From contig JAGGDZ010000088.1 in NCBI GenBank assembly GCA_024648655.1, positions 1 through 10,714 of the forward strand: DNA of 10,714 nt, given 5' to 3'. This document shows, one piece after another, positions 1 through 6,563 of the stretch. The stretch is from Chloroflexota bacterium. GTDB taxonomy: Bacteria; Chloroflexota; Dehalococcoidia; Lucifugimonadales; JADFKI01. Each line of letters opens with the position of its first letter. Position 1 is the stretch's first letter. Below the pieces are notes generated by a model. The model was given only the letters and a program-made list of their open reading frames with translations. It searched no databases and had not been told where the DNA came from. Made by a program: the position numbers and the translations under genes.

Positions 1-1
1 C

Positions 2-415
2 ATGACAACACAGACAGACCAGTCCTGGGACATCGACAAAACGCGCATGGTATATCGCCGATTCGGGCCGGACGAGTCCCTGGTCGCGGGACTTGAGCAG
101 TTCGCACTTGAGCACGGCATACGAGAGGCTGCCATCACATCCTGCATCGGCAGCCTCCGCCAGCTGCAACTACGAAACCTCTGCCGATACGAGGATGGCG
201 CTCCGGAGTTCGAGCGCAGCACTGTGAATGAGAACCTTGAACTTGTCAGCGCGGAAGGATACATCCAGCCTTTGCCTGACTCCGAGTCAGGCATCCGAGT
301 CCACATCCATCTCGCAGCCGCCCGTCCCTCCGGTGAGATGGTCGGCGGCCATTGCGAAGAAGCGACCACTTTCACCGGCGCATTCATGTATCTTCACATA
401 CTCGAAGAGGACTGA
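2..415 (+). CDS. PPC/DUF296 domain protein
   Basis: A 137-aa protein matching the PPC (plants and prokaryotes conserved, DUF296) fold, a small trimer-forming domain found alone in bacteria and archaea and fused to AT-hooks in plants. Visible hallmarks are an early GS turn (residues 50-51), an EGY segment (85-87), an HIH pair (101-103) and a GGH motif (115-117). The three histidines (101, 103, 117) are the likely metal-binding set seen in stand-alone prokaryotic members. There is no AT-hook, signal peptide or membrane segment, so it should be a soluble cytoplasmic protein. The ATG is the second base of the window, so its ribosome binding site cannot be seen; the true start may lie upstream, or at Met16. 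Its biochemical role is not known for the family. It is followed by a 204-nt gap before the SDR gene, so cotranscription is possible but unproven. Confidence 0.8.
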   Translation: MTTQTDQSWDIDKTRMVYRRFGPDESLVAGLEQFALEHGIREAAITSCIGSLRQLQLRNLCRYEDGAPEFERSTVNENLELVSAEGYIQPLPDSESGIRVHIHLAAARPSGEMVGGHCEEATTFTGAFMYLHILEED

Positions 416-425
416 CTACATCCTT

Positions 426-460
426 CCCAATGGCGTAAGACCACCCAATGGCGTAAGACC
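426..460 (+). repeat. Tandem 18-bp repeat, two near-perfect copies
   Basis: The 17-base string CCCAATGGCGTAAGACC occurs at 426-442 and again at 444-460, giving an 18-bp period. A degenerate third copy can be seen at about 459-475. It starts 10 nt after the stop of the PPC gene. Each copy contains a minimal open frame, ATG GCG TAA (430-438 and 448-456). Slippage duplication is the simplest explanation. Confidence 0.75.
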
Positions 461-520
461 CAAATGAGTAAGAAATATGCAGAAGGTAGTTCAAGCGCCT
501 TCTGAGCAAACAGGTTCCGG

Positions 521-540
521 TTTCCCGCCTACGTGGGAAA
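521..540 (+). other. Hairpin in the 416-619 intergenic gap
   Basis: TTTCCCGC (521-528) can pair with GTGGGAAA (533-540) around a CTAC loop, with one G-U pair. A weaker 7-bp stem lies just upstream (CAGAAGG 480-486 with CCTTCTG 498-504). Neither is followed by a T tract, so neither is a standard intrinsic terminator. Apart from these stems and the tandem repeat, I see no gene or convincing promoter in this 204-nt gap. Confidence 0.35.
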
Positions 541-619
541 GATCAACGGGCATGAAGCGGAACTCTTGCATATCTCTTAATGCACAGTCCTGTCAGTTCT
601 TGGATAAGGAGGCGGCAAA

Positions 620-1402
620 ATGAGACTTAGCGGCAAGGTTGCGATCGTCAGTGGCGCAGGCACTTATGGCGGCAGTGGCGTCGGCAACGGCGCGGCGGCA
701 GCCATACTATTCGCCCGTAACGGCGCAAAGGTCGTTCTTGTTGACGCTGTAAACGAGTGGGCTGAGGCAACTGCGCGCATCATTGCCGAAGAAGGGGGCG
801 AGGCATCCACCGCAACCGCCGATGTAACCAACCCGGACGACTGCCACAATGTGGTCGCCGCCGCAGTCGAGCGTTACGGCGCGCTGCACATTGTGCATAA
901 CAACGTGGGCGGCGGCGGCGGTGGTGGCAGTGTTGTCGAAGCCACCGACGAGGACTGGTTTCGCAGCGCATCCGTCAATCTGATGAGTATGGTCAACATG
1001 TGCCGCTACGCCATACCGCACATGAAGAATGCGGGCAGCGGCTCCATCATCAACGTGTCCTCAGTGACGGCGCTGCGCCCCAAACCCGGCAGGTCTTCCG
1101 CGCAGTACACCGTGAACAAGTCCGCCGTAGTCGGACTGACGCGCGCCCTCGCTCTGGACCACGCAGTCGATAACATCCGCGCCAATTGCATCATGCCCGG
1201 CCTCATGTGGACGCCGCGCCTCGAGAACGCCGCTTCGGACGCGCGGGAGATGCGCCGGTCATCAACGCCGCTGCCCATCGAAGGACAAAGCTGGGACATC
1301 GGCAACGCCGCCGTGTTTCTCGCAAGCGACGAAGCGCGCTTCATCACGGGCGTGACCCTTCCCGTTGACGGAGGGTTCCTGCTTACAAGCGCGCCGAACT
1401 AG
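620..1402 (+). CDS. Short-chain dehydrogenase/reductase (classical SDR)
   Basis: A 260-aa classical SDR, the usual length for the family, which catalyses NAD(P)-dependent oxidation or reduction of alcohols and ketones. The N-terminal cofactor loop is the extended glycine form GAGTYGGSGVGNG (12-24). Asp42 at the end of beta-2 suggests NAD(H) rather than NADP(H). Asp68 follows beta-3, Asn120 is the structural catalytic Asn, and the active site is Ser148 (or Ser147), Tyr163 and Lys167. The usual NNAG motif is NNVG (94-97) and runs into seven consecutive glycines (97-103). The C-terminus has the typical PVDGGF segment. The ATG has an excellent Shine-Dalgarno AAGGAGG at 606-612, 7 nt upstream. No signal peptide is visible; the enzyme should be cytoplasmic. 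It lies 63 nt upstream of a sulfatase gene, possibly in one operon. The substrate cannot be deduced from sequence. Confidence 0.92.
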   Translation: MRLSGKVAIVSGAGTYGGSGVGNGAAAAILFARNGAKVVLVDAVNEWAEATARIIAEEGGEASTATADVTNPDDCHNVVAAAVERYGALHIVHNNVGGGGGGGSVVEATDEDWFRSASVNLMSMVNMCRYAIPHMKNAGSGSIINVSSVTALRPKPGRSSAQYTVNKSAVVGLTRALALDHAVDNIRANCIMPGLMWTPRLENAASDAREMRRSSTPLPIEGQSWDIGNAAVFLASDEARFITGVTLPVDGGFLLTSAPN

Positions 1403-1465
1403 GGCGAGTCAACTTCTCATCCGACCGGACAATATGGGACAACTTAAGCAGCGAGGAGGCAAGTC

Positions 1466-3082
1466 GTGCGACCAAACATAGTTTTTGCATTCGCAGATGA
1501 CTGGGGCAGGTACGCCAGCGCTTACCGGAACCAACCCGGGGAAGGCACGATCCACGAACTCATCGAAACGCCCAACTTCGACCGAGTCGCCGAAGAAGGC
1601 GCCCTCTTCCTTAACGCGCACGTGCCCGCGCCAAGCTGCACCCCGTGCAGAAGCTCGATACTGTCGGGCAGATACTTCTGGCAGACAGGCTTGGGGGCAA
1701 TTCTCGCAGGGGCAAGGTGGGACGAAAGCATACCGAGTTACCCCCTGATTCTTGAAGAAGCCGGCTACCACATCGGGTACACATATAAGGTCTGGACTCC
1801 CGGGCTGACGGAACATGCTCCGTATGGTGGGGAACGCACTGCCTATGAATCGGCCGGTATCAGGTTCAATAATTTCTCCGAGGAGGCGACGGAACGACTG
1901 GGAGACTTGTCTATTGCCGACTCGAAACGGGAACTGCTCGACGAGGTACGAGGCAACTTCGATGATTTTCTCGCCGCGAGACCGTCCAGAACACCTTTTT
2001 GTTACTGGTGGGGGCCCACGAACACCCACCGGACGTGGGAGCGAGGTTCCGGAAAGGAACTCTGGGGGCTGGACCCCGACAACCTGAAAGGTCGCATGCC
2101 GGCATTCCTCCCCGATGTGCATGAGATACGAGAGGACTTCAACGACTACCTCGGCGAATGCGTCGCGTTCGATGCGGGACTAGGCGTAATCATCGAACGC
2201 TTGGAGGCAATCGGCGAGCTGGACAACACCCTGCTTGTCGTAAGCGGCGACCACGGCATCCCCGGATTTCCGAGAGGAAAGTGCAACCTGTACAACTTCG
2301 GCACGGAGGTAGCCATGGCGGTTCGCTGGACCGGGCGCGTATCACCGTGCCGTGTGGTCAGCGATTTCGTGAACCTGATGGACCTGGCGCCGACCTTTCT
2401 GGACGCTGCCGGTGTGGATTTCCCCGAAGGAATGGTGGGACGCAGCCTTTCGCCGTTACTGGAGTCCGCTGAGAGTGGACGAGTGGATGAACAACGTAAC
2501 TTTGTCGTCACGGGTCGGGAAAGGCACATGCTCGCCAGAGAAGGCTTTCTTCCATATCCGCAGAGGGCGATCCGCATCGACGACTTCCTCTATATCTACA
2601 ACTTCGAGCCTGACAGGTGGCCTATGGGGGATCCTGGCGGCCTGGATGATGATGACGCCGTTCCACCGCCGGAGGAAGACATTCTGACCAACTATCTTGC
2701 AGTGTACGGGGATATAGATCTGGGCCCCACCAAGGCATGGATGATATACAACAGGGCGAAGGAAGAAGTAAAACCTCTCTTCGAGCTGGGCTTCGGAAAG
2801 CGGCCTCAGGAAGAGCTGTACGATCTACGCAAGGACCCGGACTACATGGAGAATGTCGCTTACGAGAGCGAGTATGAGCAGATTCGCGCCGACTTGTACT
2901 CTCGCCTTATGGCCGTCCTGAAAGAGCAGGACGATCCACGGGTAACGGAATCGCCGCCAAGGTTCGAATTTCCACCATACGGGGGACCCGTACCGGAAGA
3001 ATGGCATGCGGAAAACAGGAGACTGCTCTTTGCGAAGGATCCAAGGGTGTATGCGATGGTGTACGGAGATGAAACTCCATAA
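1466..3082 (+). CDS. Type I sulfatase (sulfamidase-like, FGly-dependent)
   Basis: A 538-aa S1-family sulfatase of the alkaline phosphatase superfamily, which hydrolyses sulfate esters or sulfamates using a formylglycine made from an active-site cysteine. The N-terminus RPNIVFAFADDWG carries the metal-binding Asp11-Asp12. The maturation signature is C58-T-P-C61-R62, followed by the usual S-G-R. His188 and the metal/catalytic group D262-H263 with Lys272 (in GKCNLYNFGTEVA) are all in place. The GKCNLY-GTEVAMAVRW stretch most resembles heparan N-sulfatase/sulfamidase-like members; this subfamily call is from memory and less sure than the family. The C-terminal part has the ELYDLRKDP segment common to S1 sulfatases. 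The start is GTG with GAGGAGG at 1453-1459, 6 nt away. There is no signal peptide, unlike most secreted bacterial sulfatases, so a cytoplasmic substrate is implied. No maturation enzyme (FGE or anSME) is in the window. Confidence 0.93.
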   Translation: MRPNIVFAFADDWGRYASAYRNQPGEGTIHELIETPNFDRVAEEGALFLNAHVPAPSCTPCRSSILSGRYFWQTGLGAILAGARWDESIPSYPLILEEAGYHIGYTYKVWTPGLTEHAPYGGERTAYESAGIRFNNFSEEATERLGDLSIADSKRELLDEVRGNFDDFLAARPSRTPFCYWWGPTNTHRTWERGSGKELWGLDPDNLKGRMPAFLPDVHEIREDFNDYLGECVAFDAGLGVIIERLEAIGELDNTLLVVSGDHGIPGFPRGKCNLYNFGTEVAMAVRWTGRVSPCRVVSDFVNLMDLAPTFLDAAGVDFPEGMVGRSLSPLLESAESGRVDEQRNFVVTGRERHMLAREGFLPYPQRAIRIDDFLYIYNFEPDRWPMGDPGGLDDDDAVPPPEEDILTNYLAVYGDIDLGPTKAWMIYNRAKEEVKPLFELGFGKRPQEELYDLRKDPDYMENVAYESEYEQIRADLYSRLMAVLKEQDDPRVTESPPRFEFPPYGGPVPEEWHAENRRLLFAKDPRVYAMVYGDETP

Positions 3083-3102
3083 GTCTGAGAGCGCCGAACT
3101 CC

Positions 3103-3123
3103 CGCCTGCATTTGCGACAGGCG
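3103..3123 (+). other. GC-rich hairpin after the sulfatase gene
   Basis: CGCCTG (3103-3108) pairs with CAGGCG (3118-3123) across a 9-nt loop; an alternative outer pairing is AGCGCC (3090-3095) with GGCGCT (3120-3125). No run of T follows, so it may be an mRNA 3'-end stabiliser or attenuating structure rather than an intrinsic terminator. It sits in the 117-nt gap before the acetyltransferase gene. Confidence 0.3.
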
Positions 3124-3185
3124 CTTGCCTCTGATAGCATTTGGGAAACTTGTACTCTGCTTAGAGAATGAACCAGAAAACTTCA

Positions 3186-3194
3186 AAAGGAGGT
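3186..3194 (+). promoter_or_regulatory. Strong RBS that sets the GNAT start
   Basis: AAAGGAGGT at 3186-3194 lies 5 nt before the ATG at 3200. It argues for that start over the in-frame TTG at 3125, which would add 25 residues that do not look like part of the GNAT domain. Confidence 0.8.
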
Positions 3195-3199
3195 TATGC

Positions 3200-3784
3200 A
3201 TGCCTCAAGAGATTAGCCTACAGATGGTTACGCGGGACGATGTGGCGCGCATAAGGCGCTGGCTTGATGACGAAGAAGTATGTGAATCATGGTTTGGACG
3301 CTATGCCTACGGAGATCCGGCGCACCTTGGCTACCATCCCAACGAGATGGATGATGTATCCGACGAGGAGTGGGTGGAAGTCTTCGACAACCCAGAACAC
3401 CGTATTCTCTCAATTTACAGCCCGGAGGCAGGGCATATCGGCGAGATTCACCTGGCAATTGAGGAATCACTGGGCGACGGGCAGCTATCGATTCTGGTAG
3501 GGCGTAAGGACTTGTGGCATCATGGCTACGGCTCGGCGGCGGCTCGGCGCGCGCTTGAAACGGCGTTCAACGAATACGGTCTGTACCGTGTCTGGGTCGA
3601 TATACCGGAATATAACTCCGCCGCGCGCAGCATGTTCTCCCACCTCGGATTCCAACACGAGGGCACACTGCGAAAGAGCCGCCCACATGAGGGAGCGCGC
3701 TTCGACTCCGTAGTAATGGGGCTGCTCGCCAACGAGTATGTGCCCCTCGACGGAGCCGCAGTCCGCGAGATTCCGCGCGTCTAG
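3200..3784 (+). CDS. GNAT-family N-acetyltransferase (RimJ/RimL-like)
   Basis: A 194-aa acetyltransferase that should transfer the acetyl group of acetyl-CoA to an amine. The N-terminus (ISLQMVTRDDVARIRRWLDD) is the usual beta-1/alpha-1 opening of RimJ/RimL-type members. The acetyl-CoA pyrophosphate loop is HHGYGSA (107-113), at the start of the helix ARRALETAF. The motif-B region NSAARSMFSHLGF (139-151) is typical of the family. Between residues 28 and 70 is an acidic, aromatic-rich segment (WFGRYAYG, DEEWVEVF), which probably shapes the acceptor site. The start is chosen from the strong RBS. The stop is 20 nt before the next gene, so the two are probably cotranscribed. The acceptor substrate is not predictable; protein N-termini, amino sugars or antibiotics are all possible. 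Confidence 0.88.
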   Translation: MPQEISLQMVTRDDVARIRRWLDDEEVCESWFGRYAYGDPAHLGYHPNEMDDVSDEEWVEVFDNPEHRILSIYSPEAGHIGEIHLAIEESLGDGQLSILVGRKDLWHHGYGSAAARRALETAFNEYGLYRVWVDIPEYNSAARSMFSHLGFQHEGTLRKSRPHEGARFDSVVMGLLANEYVPLDGAAVREIPRV

Positions 3785-3804
3785 CGGTCCACAAGGTAAA
3801 GCGA

Positions 3805-5130
3805 ATGCTCTACGAAGCGCAAGCCGGAAATCTGACTCTGGTCGCGAGCGGCGACACTATGATAACCCGCAGGATGTCTGTTTTTCGCGAGGAGGGCTTC
3901 GTGCGCCTGCGGAAAATGTTCCGCGAGGCGGACGTGGGCTTCACCAATCTCGAAATGCTAATGCACGACTACGAGCACTCGCCGGGCCAGGCGGGCGGCA
4001 CATTCACCGCATCCGATCCCAGGAATCTGGGCGAGCTGGAATGGCTTGGCGTCAATCTCGTATCCTGCGCGAACAACCACAGCTACGATTATGGAGAGGG
4101 CGGCGTGCTGACGAATCTCGAGCACCTGCGCCGCTCGGAGCTTGTGCATGCCGGCACCGGTCGCAACCTTAGCGAGGCTCGCGCACCGGCGTATCTCGAC
4201 ACGGCAAACGGCAGGGTCGCGCTTATTTCTGCGTCTTCCACGTTCGCAGAGGCAGGACGCGCACTCGACCAGCGCCCCGACATCAACGGCCGCCCCGGAC
4301 TGAATCCGCTGCGCTTCAACACGACGCACATCGTTGATCGCCCTGCGTTCGACGCGCTGCGTCGCGTGAACTCCAAGCTGGGACTGGAAGCGCAACGCAA
4401 CGCCCTCCGCAATTTCCGGCACCGGGGTGCAATTCCGGACGACGACGATTCACGATTCGTCTTCATGGACAAGGTGTTCGCGCTTGGCGAGGAGTTCCAG
4501 GTCAACACGCAGCTGAACAGGCGCGACCTGAGCGACAACCTGAAGTGGGTGCGAGACGCGCGCCGCATGGCGGACTGGGTGATAGTATCCGTTCACTGCC
4601 ATGAGAGCGGCACACACCGCGATGAGCCACCGCAGTTTTTGGTGGACTTCGCGCATGCGTGCATCGACGAGGGCGCTGACGTCTTCATTGGGCACGGGCC
4701 GCATGTTACGCGGGGCATCGAGATATACAAAGACAGACCTGTTATGTACAGCCTCGGCAACTTCATATTCCAGAACGATACCGTGCGCTGGCAGCCGTCC
4801 TATAACTACGAGACCGTAAAGCTTGATACAGAGGCGACTCCCGCCGACTTTTACGATGCCCGCAGCGACCATGACAAGCGCGGCTTTCCCGCAGACGCCC
4901 TCTACTGGGAGAGCGTGGTCGCGCGGTGCGAGTTCAAGCGCGAATCTCTGCATGCCATCACCCTACATCCCATCGATATGGGACACGGTAAGAAGCGCTC
5001 CCAGCGCGGTAGGCCTCTGCTCGCAAGCACCGAAGTAAGCCGACGCGCTCTGGATCGCATCAAGCGTCTCTCCAAGCCGCTCGGCACCGACATCCGCATC
5101 GAGCGCGGAGTGGGCAGGGTGCGGCTGTGA
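3805..5130 (+). CDS. CapA/PgsA-like metallophosphatase-fold protein
   Basis: A 441-aa member of the CapA superfamily (poly-gamma-glutamate synthesis protein domain), which has a calcineurin-like dimetal phosphoesterase fold. Key motifs in order are ASGDTM (Asp17), TNLE (47-50), CANNHSYDYG (88-97), SVHCHESGTH (His264, His266) and IGHGPHVTRGIEIY (His297, His300), followed by the family-typical YSLGNFIFQ. Between about residues 145 and 245 there is a long charged insertion, including a DDDD run, not typical of the shortest members. No signal peptide or membrane anchor is visible, whereas capsule-associated CapA/PgsA is normally membrane-anchored. No capB/capC-like genes are adjacent, so a role in capsule synthesis should not be assumed; an intracellular phosphatase or hydrolase role is as likely. 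The RBS is weak (AAGGT, 3793-3797), which may mean translational coupling to the GNAT gene. Confidence 0.87.
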   Translation: MLYEAQAGNLTLVASGDTMITRRMSVFREEGFVRLRKMFREADVGFTNLEMLMHDYEHSPGQAGGTFTASDPRNLGELEWLGVNLVSCANNHSYDYGEGGVLTNLEHLRRSELVHAGTGRNLSEARAPAYLDTANGRVALISASSTFAEAGRALDQRPDINGRPGLNPLRFNTTHIVDRPAFDALRRVNSKLGLEAQRNALRNFRHRGAIPDDDDSRFVFMDKVFALGEEFQVNTQLNRRDLSDNLKWVRDARRMADWVIVSVHCHESGTHRDEPPQFLVDFAHACIDEGADVFIGHGPHVTRGIEIYKDRPVMYSLGNFIFQNDTVRWQPSYNYETVKLDTEATPADFYDARSDHDKRGFPADALYWESVVARCEFKRESLHAITLHPIDMGHGKKRSQRGRPLLASTEVSRRALDRIKRLSKPLGTDIRIERGVGRVRL

Positions 5131-5189
5131 GCAAGAATAAGCTGCGATCGCGTTCACCTGCCTATCCTTGTGAATTCTAACTATCCACC

Positions 5190-5195
5190 AAGGAG
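5190..5195 (+). promoter_or_regulatory. RBS supporting a TTG start
   Basis: AAGGAG at 5190-5195 stands 9 nt before the TTG at 5205. It supports the TTG as start of the cyclodeaminase-like gene; the first in-frame ATG is 15 codons later and would remove the conserved YLTEGEVNEVLTM opening. Confidence 0.7.
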
Positions 5196-5204
5196 TCATC
5201 AGAT

Positions 5205-6161
5205 TTGCCACTCTATCTCACTGAAGGCGAAGTCAATGAAGTGCTGACGATGGAACTGGCGCTGGAATCCGTCGAGGAGGCGTTTCGTCTCATGTCCGAA
5301 GGAGGCGCCACAAATCCCCCGCGCTCACGCATTCGCCTGCCTGAGGGCGGCCTGTTCAATTTCATGTGCGCGGCGGCTCCGGGCGCAGGCGTGATGGGTC
5401 TCAAGGCGTATGGCGTTACGCGAGGCAACTCGGTGAAGTTCTACGTGCAGCTCTTCAGCAGCGAGACGGGAGAGTTGCTCGCGTTGATGGAAGCGGGTGA
5501 CCTTGGACAGGTACGCACAGGCGCGGCGAGTGGAGTCGCCACCAAGTACATGGCGCGCGAGGACTCCGAAACGGTCGGTGTCATCGGTTCCGGATACCAG
5601 GCGCGCACTCAGTTGGAAGCGGTCTGCAACGTTCGCGCCATCAAGAGTGCGCGTGTGTTCAGCCGCAACCCGGAGCGCAGAGAGAGATACGCAACAAGGA
5701 TGGGCGAACGGCTTGGCATCGAAATTTCGCCGGTAGAGAGCGGTGAAGAGTGCGTTGCGGACGCAGATGTGGTCATCGTGATGACAAGCGCGAATCGTCC
5801 GGTGCTCAACGGGGAGTGGCTGAGCGAGGGAACACACATCAACGCCGCGGGAGCCAATCACTGGATGCGCCGTGAACTGGACGGCGACGCAGTGCGCCGC
5901 TCCGATGTCATCGTAACGGACGAGATCGAGCAGGCGAAGCTGGAGTGCGGAGACCTAATATATCCGGCAGAGCTAGGCTCGATACGCTGGGAGCAGGTGC
6001 GAAGTCTCGCGGATGTGGTGGGCGGCTCTGCCCCCGGGCGTAACTCTGATAAGGAGATCACGCTCTTCGAGTCGCAGGGCTTGGCGGTGCAGGACATCAC
6101 GACCGGCATCCGTGTCTATCAGCTCGCGCTGGAGCGTGGGCTGGGACGGGAGATTTCTTAG
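5205..6161 (+). CDS. Ornithine cyclodeaminase / mu-crystallin family protein
   Basis: A 318-aa NAD(P)-dependent enzyme of the OCD/mu-crystallin family, whose members include ornithine cyclodeaminase, alanine dehydrogenase and ketimine reductases. The N-terminal YLTEGEVNEVLTMELALESVEEAF is a clear family opening. The substrate-side motifs GLKAYG and GQVRTGAASG, the dinucleotide loop VGVIGSGYQARTQ (Gly128, Gly130) and the THINAAGAN and VTDEIEQA segments all match. There is no transmembrane or export signal. The start is TTG, chosen from domain completeness and the AAGGAG upstream. It lies 74 nt after the CapA-like gene in the same direction. The family name does not fix the reaction: reduction of a cyclic or linear imino acid is as plausible as ornithine-to-proline conversion. 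Its 3' end converges on the PIN-domain gene with only 9 nt between stops and no obvious terminator hairpin. Confidence 0.92.
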   Translation: MPLYLTEGEVNEVLTMELALESVEEAFRLMSEGGATNPPRSRIRLPEGGLFNFMCAAAPGAGVMGLKAYGVTRGNSVKFYVQLFSSETGELLALMEAGDLGQVRTGAASGVATKYMAREDSETVGVIGSGYQARTQLEAVCNVRAIKSARVFSRNPERRERYATRMGERLGIEISPVESGEECVADADVVIVMTSANRPVLNGEWLSEGTHINAAGANHWMRRELDGDAVRRSDVIVTDEIEQAKLECGDLIYPAELGSIRWEQVRSLADVVGGSAPGRNSDKEITLFESQGLAVQDITTGIRVYQLALERGLGREIS

Positions 6162-6170
6162 TCCGGATGC

Positions 6171-6563
6171 TCATTGCACCGTTTGCACATGCTCATAACG
6201 GAGAATCTCGTGGTCAGTAGTTACCAGCGGGCATCCATAAAGTCTTGCAGTAGCGACAATCATCTGGTCGAAGGGGTCGCGGTGAAAGTCCCCGGGCAGT
6301 CTGGTGGATTCTATCGCTATCTCCGGTGTCAGGTTCAGCAATGAGACGCCGGGATACGACAGTGCCGCATCCAACCACTCGGACGGTTCGACAGGCAGTT
6401 CCAAGCGTCCATACTCGCATAGCTTGGCTATCTCCCAGCAGGAGATGACACTGACGCCGATAATATCTGCTTCGTTGCTGCTTACGGCTTGACGCTGAGT
6501 CTCACTTAAACGGGAGGGATCGTTTGTCCACCACACCCATGCTTGGGTGTCCAGAGCGATCAC
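6171..6563 (-). CDS. VapC-like PIN-domain ribonuclease (putative toxin)
   Basis: A 130-aa single-domain PIN protein of the Sll0205-like/COG3744 type, normally the Mg-dependent RNase toxin of a type II toxin-antitoxin pair. The full acidic site is present: Asp5 (ALDTQAWVWW), Glu44 (ISCWEIAKL), Asp99 with the subfamily-conserved Asp96 (HRDPFDQMIVATA) and Asp117 (VTTDHEIL). The intact site and full length argue that it is functional. The start is GTG; the GTGA overlaps the TGA stop of the upstream 302-aa gene by 4 nt, and a GGGAGA Shine-Dalgarno lies within that upstream gene. The two are therefore almost certainly cotranscribed and translationally coupled. The usual partner of this PIN subfamily is a small Phd/YefM- or AbrB-like antitoxin directly upstream; none is found here. 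Confidence 0.9.
   Translation of the reverse strand: MIALDTQAWVWWTNDPSRLSETQRQAVSSNEADIIGVSVISCWEIAKLCEYGRLELPVEPSEWLDAALSYPGVSLLNLTPEIAIESTRLPGDFHRDPFDQMIVATARLYGCPLVTTDHEILRYEHVQTVQ

Noticed and set aside
1409..2122. A 237-codon open frame on the - strand inside the sulfatase gene
   Set aside because: It is fully antisense to a well-supported sulfatase, shows no recognisable domain and has a Cys/Arg/Pro-rich composition typical of a shadow frame.
3125..3199. Longer acetyltransferase starting at TTG 3125
   Set aside because: The added 25 residues do not resemble a GNAT N-terminus, no RBS precedes the TTG, and AAAGGAGGT stands 5 nt before the ATG at 3200.
5144..5151. GCGATCGC octamer, like the cyanobacterial HIP1 element
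   Set aside because: A single 8-bp copy in a GC-rich genome is expected by chance, and nothing else suggests a cyanobacterium.
6162..6170. Terminator between the converging cyclodeaminase-like and PIN genes
   Set aside because: Only 9 nt separate the stops and no stem with a T tract is visible there; any terminator must lie within the coding ends.
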